Source of the DNA: Fonticula-like sp. SCN 57-25
Taxonomy: Eukaryota; Nucleariida; Rotosphaerida
Direction of reading: 5' to 3'
NCBI GenBank assembly: GCA_001724245.1
Contig: MEDX01000032.1
Location: forward strand, 1 to 38,989
DNA length: 38,989 nt
The notes beneath the pieces were generated by a model. The model saw only the letters and a list, made by a program, of their open reading frames with translations, was not told the origin of the DNA and did no database searches. Shown here piece after piece: positions 1-11,600 of this stretch. The translations under genes and the position numbers were made by a program. Position 1 is the first letter of the stretch, and each line of letters begins with the position of its first letter.

Positions 1-3000
1 TCGTACCAGAGCAAGGGTTGGTAATGTTGCCCCAGTTGCCGCTCTCGTCGCACTCGCGCGTCGGCGCACCGAAAAAGCCCGGGTTGCACTCACCGCTGGC
101 GAGCGACAGAGCGGGCGTCTCGGCCCACTGGGCGTCGCCGTCCTCAATCACGGGGCACTTGTTCTGGACGCACGGGTTCTGAACATCCTCCCAGGTACCG
201 GCGAGCGAGCACGCGCGCGACGGGCTGCCAGAGTAACCAGTGTCGCAGACACCCGCGGCGGACGAACCGGCCGACGTCTGCGGCCAATCGGCCGAGCCAA
301 AGCGCTCAGACGCGCACTGCACGACGCTGCACACGCCAGTGATGGTGCCCCACGCGCCAGACAGCTCGCAGTTGCGGGTCGGCGAGCCAGAGTAGCCGGC
401 CGGGCACGAGCCGGTAACGTCAGTCGAGCCGGCGTTGGCCTCGGGCCACGAGCCAAGCTCGTTCTCGTTGATGGCGGCGCACTTGGTGCGCAGGCACGGG
501 TTCGAGACAGCGCCAGAGTAGAGACCGTTGACGTCGCAGTCGCGCGTCGGGGCGCCCTGCCAGCCGGCAACGCACACGCCGCTGACGCCGCTCGTCATCG
601 AGTCGGCGATGGGCCACTCGGCATTGTCGATCGTGATAGAGGCGCACTTCAAGCGGTCGCACGAGCCAACAGTCTCGCCCCACACGCCGGAAGCGTCGCA
701 CGGACGAGTGGGCGCGGTGGAGGCGCCATAGCCAGAAGCGCACGTGCCGACGGCCTGCGAGCCAGCGGCGGTCGAGCTCCAGACAATGTTGTTGTTGGTC
801 TCGGCGGCGCACGAAACAGTGGCGCACGTGCCAGTAACGGTGCCCCACACGCCCTCAATCGAGCAGGCGCGCGAGACAGAGCCAGTGTAGCCGGTCTTGC
901 AGGTGCCCGACACGGTGGAGCCGCCGAGCGTAGCGGGCCACTCGGAGGTCGAGTCGGTCAGCTGCGGGCACTTCTTCTGCGAGCACGGGTTGGTCGTCGC
1001 GCCCCACTGGCCGTTAAGGTCGCAGGTGCGGGTCGGCGGGCTGCCGTCGGTCGGCTCATAGCCAGTGAGGCACACGCCGGTGGCCTCAGTGCCGGCGTTG
1101 GCGGTCGGCCACGACTGGTGGCTGCCGTCGTCCGAGATGGACGCGCACTGGATGGCCTGGCAGAGCGGGGACGGCGTCGACCACTCGGCGGTGAGCGAGC
1201 ACGTGCGCGCGGTAGTGCCAGAGTAGCCAGCAAGGCACGTGCCGGCGGTGAAGGTGCCGGCCTGAACAGACGCCGGCCACGAGGCACCAAAGGCAGAGTA
1301 CGAGGGGTCCGACTGCGTGCAGTAGAGCGGCACGCAAGGGTTGATGATCTCGGTGTCCCACGAGCCGTCCGTGCGGCAGAGACGCGAAGGCTTGACGGCA
1401 GTGCTGTAGCCAGCGACGCACGTGCCCTCGACGATCGTGCCCACTTCATCGGGGGAAGACCAGTCGGCGTGCTCGTCATTGGTCAGCGCAGTGCACGGGT
1501 TGGTGCTGCACGGGTTCACGACGGCGGACCACGTGCCGTTGTAGAAGCAGTCGCGGGCGGGGCGGCCAGACGTGTTGTCATAGCACGTGCCGGGGACGGA
1601 GAACATGCCGGCGTTCGTCTCGGGCCAGATGGCCTGCGAGTCAGACTCGTTGGCGGCAGCGCACTTGAGACCTAAAACAAAAGTCAGCACGTGGCCAAAA
1701 TATATCGCGAGGGCGTACGGGTGCAGGGGGTGCCGGTGGCGGCGCCCCACGATCCCTCGATGCCGCAGCTGCGGACCGGCGCGCCGACAAAGCCGAGGTC
1801 GCACGTGCCCTCAACAGTGGCCGAACCGGCAGCGCTGGAAGCCCACGTGGCCGAATCGGCGGTGAGGAGCGGGCACATGATCTGCACGCAGGGGTTGATG
1901 ATCTCGCCAAAGTCACCGGCGGGGTCGCAGGTGCGCGTCGGGCTTCCGGTCCATCCGGCGACGCAGACACCGGGGGTCGTCACGAGCGAGTTGGTGAGCG
2001 GCCAGTTGGCATTGCCGTCGGTCACGGCAGCGCACGTGTTGCCTATAAAGACACGTGAGCATGGAAAAAAAACCAACAAAAAAAGTCGGCGCACGAGTGC
2101 AGGCAGTCGTGACGGGCACCCAGTTGCCGTTGAGGTCGCAGTTGCGGGTGGTCGGGCCAGACCAGCCCGACACACACTCACCCGAGACGCCGTTCGTGCC
2201 GGCGGTAACCGTCTGCCAGTTGGCGTTGTCGAGCATGGTGGCCGGGCAGTAAATCTCTGCAAAAGGCAAACATTGAGCAAACAAGACGCATGATCAAGGT
2301 CGCGTACGCTGGCAGGGATTGGTCACATCGGTGGACCAATCGCCGGCGGCACCGCACGAGCGCGACGGGGAGCCAGAGTAGCCGGCGACGCAGGTGCCGA
2401 CGGCCACAGTGTTGGAGAGCGTGTTGGCGGGCCAGACGGCGTTCGAGTACGTGTCGGCGGCGCACACATTGCCTATATCACGGTCCGTGAGCAAAAAAGG
2501 TCGCAATGCGCGGCAAAGGCGTACGGATGCACGAGGGGCTGACAGTCGCGGACCACTCGCCGCTCAGCTGGCAGAAGCGCTGAGGCGAGCCAGAGTAGCC
2601 AGAGTTGCAGGTGCCGGTGGCAGTCGAGCCAGCGTTCGTCTGCGACCAATCAGCGTTGGAGTAGGCAGTGACCGCCGAGCACTTGAGCTCTGAATCATAT
2701 CGTCGTTAGCGAACGCGCAAAAGTGCATGCCAAGGCGTACGAATGCACGAGCCGGTGATGGCGCCCCAGGTACCGGTGGCCCCGCACGCGCGCGTCGGCG
2801 AGCCCGCAAAGCCGGCGTTGCAGGTACCGGTCGCAGAGGCAAAAGAGAGGGCAGTGGGCCAGACGACGTTGTTGGCCGAGTCGGTAAAGCCGGCGCACTG
2901 GTTCTCTGTGTGCGTGTCAGAAAGAAAGCGAAAAAAAAATGTTGGCGCGTACGGGTGCACGCGTTGGAGACGCCGCCCCAGGTGCCCGAGGCGCTGCAGG

Positions 3001-4653
3001 GGCGCGTCGGCGAGCCAGAGTAGCCCGACTGGCAGGTGCCGGTAGCGGTCTCAAGACTGTTCGTGGTGGGGAAGGTGGCAGTGCCAGAGACCCCGCCGGC
3101 GCACGTAAGGCCTAGTAAAAATGGTTAGTCCACAAACCAGGATCAAAAGCAGAGCACGCACGAGAGCAGGGGTTGGTGACAGTTGCGGCCCAGGCGCCGT
3201 TGTTGTTGCACGCGCGAGTGGGGGTAGCACCGCTCGCGTAGCCGGTGAGGCAGGTGCCGCTCGCAGTGGTGCCGGCGTTGGCCAGCGGGAAGGAGGCCGC
3301 GCCAACGGAGCCAGAGTCGGCGGGGCACGTGATTTCTGGAAAAGCAAGCACGGTTGGAAACACGACAGAAAGCAAACCGATTGTACGTACTGACGCAGGG
3401 GCTCGAGACAGCGCCCCACACGGTGTTGGTGCACGTAGCCTTGGGCGTGCCCGTAAAGGTCGCAATGCAGGTACCGGTCGCCTGGACGCCCGTGTACGAG
3501 AACGGGAAGTTGGCGTTATCCTTGAGGATCGGCTGGCAGCTGCTCACTACAGACAATAGTTAGTTTCATATCTGCGGCAGGGTCGGATGACATACCAATG
3601 CAAGTGCCGGTAGTGCCGCTTCCGCTGTAGCCGAGGTTGCAGCTGCAGGTACCAGCGGATTCGTTGCACGAGGCGTTCACATCACACGTAATGTAGTTGA
3701 ACGACACATAAGGCCTGTACGTGGCGTACGACACTTGCGTTTCCCACACGGTCTCCAGAGTCGAGAGACGGTAGTGGACGCGCAGCGAAGTCTAAAAAAA
3801 AACAAAAGTCAGCCAAGACCGCGATGATGCAAGGGCATTCGTACCATAGAGTTGCTTTGACGAACGGCCTTGTTCAAAACGTTGGGGTTCAGGTTCAAGT
3901 ACCACCAACTGTGAAAACCAAGAGTTAGTAAAAATGAAAAAGCCCATCGCTAATTGCATACTAGTTGGTGGTGTAAGTGAAGGTCGACGCAACTGACGCG
4001 AGGCTGCTGCTGAGCGAGGGCTGGTTGTTCCAAGTGAGCGTCCAGTAGCCCCTGCGTATTTGTTTAGAAATTACAAACGAGAAAAAGTGCACACGAACCA
4101 GGTCGCGTTGGGGACGTCAACAGTCGTGCCTCCGACTCCCGTGTAGGCATTGTTCGTGCCATAGCGATTCAAATAAAGCTGAGGCGTGCCAGTTGCGCAG
4201 AAACGAGTAGGGGTAGGCTAAAGAAGCAAAGGGGAGTTGTCAATGCGAGAAACAACAAGGGCAGTAGAGGCGACACGCACAGCCACAGAGGCAAAGTTGA
4301 AGTGAATGTACGAAACAGACCTCTGGGTCGAACCAGTACCCTGGATGTAGAGGTAGGGGTAATAGCCTGAATGGAGAGAGTGAGCATCTCTTGTTGAATT
4401 CTGTACTACGGGGGCGTCGTACCGGAAACGGGGTATACGTACGTCGGCTGCCCCGAGAAGGGAGCCGCGCCATCATAGATGTAGATCTTTGTTTGACCGT
4501 GAGCTGACGTACAAAAAAATGGGAAAAAAACCACCAGAGTGAGCCAGAGTTCAAGTATAGGCAAAAATTCATTGTGCGCGCACCAGTTGAGCAGAGCAGG
4601 GCAACACAAAGTGCCACCGCGATCGCGGCACGTCCCATTCTGTGGGGAAGCAT
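1..4653 (-). CDS. Secreted multi-module protein: EGF-like module plus at least 19 sushi-like Cys repeats (3' end outside window)
   Basis: Sixteen exons can be joined in frame: 4653-4584, 4503-4423, 4366-4317, 4217-4099, 4051-3962, 3908-3845, 3791-3596, 3546-3391, 3335-3162, 3111-2953, 2905-2741, 2689-2525, 2472-2308, 2256-2095, 2042-1719, 1671 to the window edge (about 1270 aa so far). The ATG at 4653 opens a signal peptide (basic MLPHRMGRAA then hydrophobic IAVALCVALLC). An aromatic-rich N-terminal region of unknown fold follows, then an EGF-like module (C-x-V-x-x-x-C ... GTCSCNLGYSG) at 3680-3596. After it come about 50-residue modules with the pattern C...NAxWP...GTCxxGYSGSPTRxC...GxWG...NPC. 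Four cysteines, the GY and the W before the last Cys resemble sushi/CCP domains (known family topology C1-C3, C2-C4; inference here). The likely role is a cell-surface or extracellular adhesive protein. No membrane anchor is visible because the C-terminus is missing. Exon 16 holds ten modules without an intron. Family-level function is not known to me. Confidence 0.8.
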
Positions 4654-5602
4654 CGCCAGCGCGGGGGACTCGTTTTGAGTCTGTTTTTTTCACGACGACT
4701 TGCCATGGCGCATGACACTAACAAGCGTCGGAAGTTCCAAGTGAACATGAGCAATATGTATGCTCGGATCTTGCTCAAAATTTGCCCCGTGTGCAACATT
4801 CCTATTTAGGTAGTAATTTGTGATCGCATCGTCATGGGCCAATCGTTTTGCGAAATTCGCGTGGGGGTGGTAATCATCCGATTGGATGAATGGAATGTTG
4901 GGGAACGTGATAGGCGCAACACTCAGTCCCAGCTTGGCTCCCACGGAGTGACGTCCAGAGCGGAGGATGGTGAACATTGCGCATCGCGGGCCACTCTGCA
5001 ACCTCTCTTTGTCCATACGGCCGCCACTGTCCCAAGCTGCCATTTCGTCGCTATTTCTGTTTATTGATACGGCTTTCTCATGATCCAAAAATTTCTTCCG
5101 GATTCGCGATTCCGAGTTTCCGATGGCCTCGGCCTTTTTTTTTGAAGTCTGTATTCCGAGCTGATATCAGCACAAATGCTGGCAGAGTTGACTTTATATG
5201 CGGCATTATCACAGAGGGGTGCCGCAAGGGCCAATTGTGTGCCGGGGCCCGCGAAGAAAAGCGGCTCTTACCTCAGCTTTCTCATCTTGTTGGCCAATGG
5301 ATATCATCTGGTACCGTATCATATGATAGCATTGCTTTATCGAAGGAAGAGACACTTTTGAGCTTTAAACCAAAGGACAAACGAAAGAAAATTCGTTCAT
5401 GGCAATAACATGCCTACGGTCAGTTTAAGACGTTCCCCCCCCCGAGCCCCCGGGCCCCCGCAGCCCCATATTCCGCAAGGTCCAAATCCAATCGCACTGC
5501 CCCTCAAGTTTTTATGTGTTTTATAAGTCAATGTTGGACGGAGATTTCCGATGATGCCCCTCAAGTTACTCAAGTCGTAGGCTGCCCCTCGAGTTCAGCG
5601 AG
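4654..5602. promoter_or_regulatory. Divergent upstream region between the sushi-like gene and WDR11
   Basis: This is about 950 bp between two divergent start codons. Open frames exist on both strands (for example 4690-5088 minus, 4977-5408 plus), but they start at non-ATG codons or lack any recognisable domain, so I do not call them genes. A run of nine C begins near 5435. Three near-identical 13-bp direct repeats of TGCCCCTCRAGTT lie at 5498, 5555 and 5583, just upstream of the WDR11 ATG, and could be promoter elements. Confidence 0.4.
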
Positions 5603-8600
5603 ATGGCGCGCTCCATGTCCTTGATGCCTCGAATTCTGCCAGGGCCGCAACATCCACAGAACAAAGGTAATGATCTTGGCGGCCGCAACGTGCTTTTTTA
5701 ACAAAATTTTAATAGGAGCCGCTGATTGGGGCCCGCAGGGGTTTGTGGCGCATGGCTCGCATGCTCTCGTTGTCGTCACCGATTCCGCGTCCCTGCAGGT
5801 GGTACAGGTCCTGGACGGGCATGGGTCGCTCATCGTTTGCGTAAAGTGGTACGCAAATGTGGCAATTTTACGTAGCGATGCTAATATTGATCCAGGGCGC
5901 TGGATGACTCTTTCCATGATGTCTATCGTCCGTATGCCCTGACATTGGCTTCGGCCGATGCGCTGGGTCGCGTGTTTATATGGCATCTGCACAAGGCGCG
6001 TCTTTTAAATCATGTCCGCGCACATTTTCTGACTTTTCTTTTTCGTTTTAGACGCAGCCAGTGCTCCGGCTGCCGAGCGCGGGGCGCGGCGTCGTGGATC
6101 TCGCGTGGCAGCCCGGCTCCCCTGACGTGCTCGCCGTCGCCTACGCCCCCGGGATGCTGTCCCTCTTTGACGTCAAGCTGAATCAAAAGATATCCGTTCT
6201 TTCCTTTCATGTTTTATTGTTGAATTTTTGTTTTTTCTCTATTGAATTTCGTGTTTTCCTTTCTTGATCGTGCGCAATCCCCTTTTTTTTTTCCTTGACT
6301 CGCCCCTCACGTCTGGAGCCGCGAATTCTCTGGCGACGTCCTTCGCTTCCAATTCAACCCCTTTGACAGCAGCAGCGGCTTTCTCCTCACCGCGCAAGGC
6401 GTCATGTTCAACCTGACCGGGATCGGCAACACGCGATCGCAAGACATGCAGATCCGCAAGTTTCAGGTCGGCGCCGATCGCGGCGATGGCGCATCGCCCG
6501 GCCAGATCCCCGCGCCGTCAACGCCACGTAAGCGCGGCGCGCTTTCAACACCAAACGAGCTTTACCAGTCATGTGACTTTATCGCTTCTTTCTACTCGCC
6601 AAACGAGCGCGACATGATCCTGCTCGTGACGCGATCCGAGATCCTCTTTCTGGACGTCAAGGTGAGCCAGATCGTGTCGACCATTAGTGGCGAGCCACGT
6701 GGTCCGCACTTGGTTGGCGCGCTGCTTTGCCGTGAACATCCTGACTTGCTCGTCACTCTCAACGAGGCCGGAAGGTGCGCAGTTTTGCTATGAAAATCGA
6801 CCTTTTCGGCCCTTTTTGAACCATTTTTGCCCATTTTTGACCAAATTTTGACGTTTTTTGACCCATTATTAAACCTATTTTCTTTTTTCTAACACAATTT
6901 CCTTTCCATTTTCAGCATTTTAATAAGAAATCTTGGCGACCAAACCGGCCGCCGCGGCTTCTCCATCGTTGCTTCTGGTGACATTGGCCCTCGCCGCCCC
7001 GACCGTTCCTTTCAACTATTAGGAAATCCGCTTGATGACCTTGAATTCATGGCACTAGCAACAGACGGTCGCATGTACGCATACAAATATCTATTTTTAG
7101 ACTTTATACTTGATGCTATACTTGATGCTATTATGCTATACTTGATGCTATACTTGATGCTATAATTGATGCTATTATGCTATTGATGCTATTATGCTAT
7201 AATTGATGCTCAAATTGATGCTATTATGCTATACTTCAAGCTATAATTGATGCTATATTTGATGCTAATATTGATGCTTTTATGCTGTAATTGATGCTAT
7301 AATTGATGCTATATTTATGTTATTATGCTATAATTGATGCTATAATTGATACTATTATGCTATATTTGATGCTATTATGCTATTGATGCTATAATTGACG
7401 CTATTATGCTAAAATTGCTATAATTGATACTAAAAATACTTTTTTTCTAGCTATAGTTGGACACACAACTTGCCCGACCGTCTACTAGTAACTGGTTATT
7501 ATGAAGGCCTATGGTCATCCGTCACGTGCCTCTCCATGAACACCCCCCCCAAATCCACCCCAGACTCCCCCCCCCTCCTATGCGCCCTCGGCACACGCAC
7601 AGGCCACATATTCATACTAAATTTATATACTTTTTCCATTGACCGCTGCCTTGCCGCACATGATCTCCCTATTCGCGGCCTATCATGGATTGACACGTCA
7701 ACAGTTTTGTCATATGCGACGGATGAAGTCGGAACGAGGCAGTATAGGAATTCGGTTAGGATTGCTGACGTCAGCACTGGGAGGATGAGGGAGGTGAGGA
7801 GTGAGAAGAATAAGGATCAGTGGGCGATTAGGGGGGTGAGTTTGTCGTGGAGGAGGCAGTATATGGTCGTCTTATTTAAGGATGGGTACGATTATGAATA
7901 TGAATATGAATATGAGTATGTGTATGAGGGTTGTTGATGACGTTATTGATTATTGTCGTTGATGAGTATGAGTATTATTTGAATATGAGTATCATTGATG
8001 AGTATCCATATATGTGTTATTGATGAGTATTATTGATGAGTATGAGTCAGTCATTGATGAGTATGAGTATGAGTATGAGTATGAACATGAACATGAACAT
8101 GAACATGAGTATGAGTATGAGTATGAGTATGAGTATGATTATGATTATGAAATTGTGTATGAGTATGATGTGTAGTATGAGTGGTATGAGTATGAGTATG
8201 AACATGAGTATGAACATGAGTATGAGTATGAATGAGTGGATATGAACATGAGTAAGAGTATTATTGATGAGTAAGAGTATTATTGATGAGTATGACTATC
8301 ATTGATGAGTATGAGTATGAGTATCATATATGAATATGAGTAATATTGAGCATTATTATAACTATTAATAGCTCAACCTCTAACACTAACACATTCCCTC
8401 TAGTCCAATGGAACTCTGGGACATTATCACATTCACCCTCCTCAAACCCGCCTTTTCCTCCCTTTCAATCCCAACCGCCCTTTCAATCTCATTCAGCCCA
8501 ATCGCACCAATCACAGCCACGCAAACCTCACCCATATTAACCTCATTAAGACCATCTTCATCTATTCGCAAATCACGCAACCACGTGGCCTTTGATACGT

Positions 8601-11600
8601 CATCATCAATGACGTCATCATTATTAAATACGTCATCATCAATGACGTCATCAATGACGTCATCATACCATGGTTCATCCTACCATGGTTCATCATATGG
8701 TTCATCATCTTCAGTATTGTACCCAGAATCCCTTGCGATCCTATTGGCTGATGGCACCCTAGTGGGGTGTACCATAAATGGGTGTCTGGTGACAGAAGAC
8801 TATAGGCTGTCACGTGGCGGTGCTGCAGCGAGTGGTGGGGTAGAATGGGATAGGAAGGAGAGTGTGGTTGTGGGGGGGGATGGGGGGGGGAATGTGTTTT
8901 TTTATCACGTGGGGCAGTCGAGAATAAAGTACGAAGAGGGGTAATATGGGGTAATAATGGGGAAGAATAGGGAATAATAGGGAATAATAGGGAATATTGA
9001 TGCTTTTTTATGTTATTTATACGTATCTTTTTGTCTCTATTTTGTGTCAATTTTGATAGATTTTCATGATTTTGTGTCATTATAGATACTTTTTTGATAC
9101 TTTTTCAATGATGTTTTTATATCATTTTTATATCATTTTCTCTCTCTTTTCTTCTCTTTTCTTCCCTTTTCTCTCATTTTTCTCTTCTTTTTCTCCCTTT
9201 TCCACCCCCTTACTAACCCCATAATAGATCATTTTCCACCCCAAATTACGGCGAAGTTCGCAAAATCCGAAGCTCACCTTCCGGCCGTTCCTCTCACCGT
9301 TTCCTTATCCTTTTTACACGTGGCCTCGGCCTATTCGAAGGCGGCCGTTTCGAATGTGCCGCTTTCCTTCCATTTGCTGACTCATCAAATATGAGTACCT
9401 ATAGTGTTAATGTTTCATTGGATGAAGTGAAACAGAGTCCGAACAAGATGGGAGTTGGGGGTGGAATTGGGGGTGGAATTGGGGGTGGATTGAAAGAGAA
9501 GGAAAAGATGCAGTTTGGGTATGAGGCATTGAGTGTGGTGGATGTCGAGTGGGTTTCATTAGACAGGATTATTTGCCGTACGAGGGGAAAAATGGGTGAA
9601 AAATGGGTGGAAATGGGTGAAACATGGGCTTTTTAGGTGAAAAATATTGTTTTTTGGTGCAATTTGGTACATTTTGGTGCATTTTTGGTGAAAATTGGTT
9701 CATTTTTGATGTATTTTGACTATTTTGTTGTTGACAACTGTGATCATTTTATGACCATTTTGATGTCATTTGTCTCATTATTGATACAATTTTGATGCAA
9801 TTTGTCTCATTTTTACACACTTTTCATATCATTTTCACACCACTTTATCTTCATTTTCATATCATTTTCCCTATTAACTCTTCTCTTTTCCTATTACTTT
9901 CCTTATTACTTTCCTAGTAATGGGTGATGGAAGTGTTCGCCTTATGGACAGCGACCTTCGCCGCGCCGTTTCGCCCCTTCTTTCCTATCCAACCAATCGC
10001 CGCGTCCAATCACTTTCCCTCCTTCCTAATAAGGACGCATTCACCCTCAAGACTCTGCTCACGTGCCAGCCATGGCGAAATGGTGAGTCACCATTATTGC
10101 CTAATAAGGCAGATTCATTGCTGTCATTGTCGTCGCTTTTCTCGGAAATTGGGGAGGAAAGTGTCCACGTGGACATTGATGTTGATATGGCGGAAGGTGA
10201 GGAAGGAAAAGCACAACATGGCGCCAATAATGAGGTACGACTATGGATAAAAATCTAAAAATAGTATTTTTGGATCCAACTGACATGGATTAAAAGGACC
10301 ACTTGTCATCATTACTTATGTTTGCTGGACGTCACGTGCCGCCACGTCATCTTGCCTTATTGAGCGCCCCCATAAGTGTCGCCGATCGCGCCGTCCAAAC
10401 AGCGCGCCTATTTGGTGACGTGGCAGAAGTCTCCTTTTGGCGATTGGCACTTTTCTATCTTGATTACGTCACCCAACACCCCGAAGAAATGCCACCGATC
10501 GCGCCTTCAAATGTCCACGTGGCCATACCAAATGATGACATCAGCATGGAAAATTTTTCCCTTTCGCCGCTCAAATCTCCCGCGCGATCGCGCCGCGCTT
10601 TGGCCGCCGAAGCCACGTCATCAGCAACACTCGAAACACGACGTCTGACGTCACTGATGACGTCACTCAACCCCACAAATGACGATAAAAATCACGTGAC
10701 TAATTCAACTTCACTCCCGCCATATTTTGATATGTTTCGGCCTGCAAAACAACTTCGCCCATTTCATATAAAACGTCTCGAAACGCGCGAACGCGTCTCA
10801 TTATCATATGAAAATACGCAACAATTAACAAGTACAAGTATGATGCTTGGCGAGCATGAAAATGCGATAAGATTGTTGTTGGAGACGCCGTCGAATACGG
10901 TTAATTTTAGGGGTGATGCTATGAAGGCGTGTTTGATAGCGGCGTTGTGTTCGCCAGAGACATTAGAGTCAACGGTGCGTGGGAAGTGATATAGGGAAAG
11001 TGATATAGGGAAAGTGATATAGGAAGGGAAAGTATATGTTATGGGTTGTACTGTGATGATATATAGTACATGATATGATATGATATAGTACATGATATAT
11101 GATATATTGTGGTGATAAAGTACATGTGGTATGATATAGTACATGATCCATCATATAGTGTGGTGATTTAGTACATGATACATGTGGTGATATAGTACAT
11201 GATATAGTATGATATAGCACATGATATAGTATGATGAAGTACATGATATATTGTGATATAGTGTGTTGTATTCGTATTGATCACGTCATAGATGTTCTTG
11301 TTTTATGTTCTGATTCCATCTGATTCCCTTCTGATTTTGTTTTCTCCCTTCTGATTTTCCTTATTTCCTTCTGATTTCTCCTCTTCAGGTCCGTATTGTC
11401 GCTACTCGCTTCATGTCCAACAACGATCTCGACCAAGCCATCGATCTCCTCTGCATGCTCAACCTCGGCCTCACCGCCTGCCACCTCCTCCAAGATGATC
11501 ACCGCTGGGATGATGCCGCGCTCATCGCCAACTCAATCTTGACATCATCTGATCGCGCATCTGTTTTCAAGCGATGGGCAGATGATCTGGTTGAGGGGCA

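Noticed and set aside
148-3045. Many plus-strand and frame-shifted open frames over the sushi-like gene
   Set aside because: Shadows of the true minus-strand frame, which is open and Cys-patterned from 1671 to the window edge.
4690-5088. Minus-strand open frame of 132 codons
   Set aside because: Begins at TTG, has no recognisable domain and lies in a divergent promoter region; could be a small lineage-specific gene but I cannot support it.
4977-5408. Plus-strand open frame of 143 codons upstream of WDR11
   Set aside because: No domain, unusual composition and no splice or homology support.
8033-8245. Met/Ser/Asn-repeat open frame
   Set aside because: Translation of the intronic TATGAG/ATGAAC satellite; flanking splice sites restore WDR11 when it is removed.
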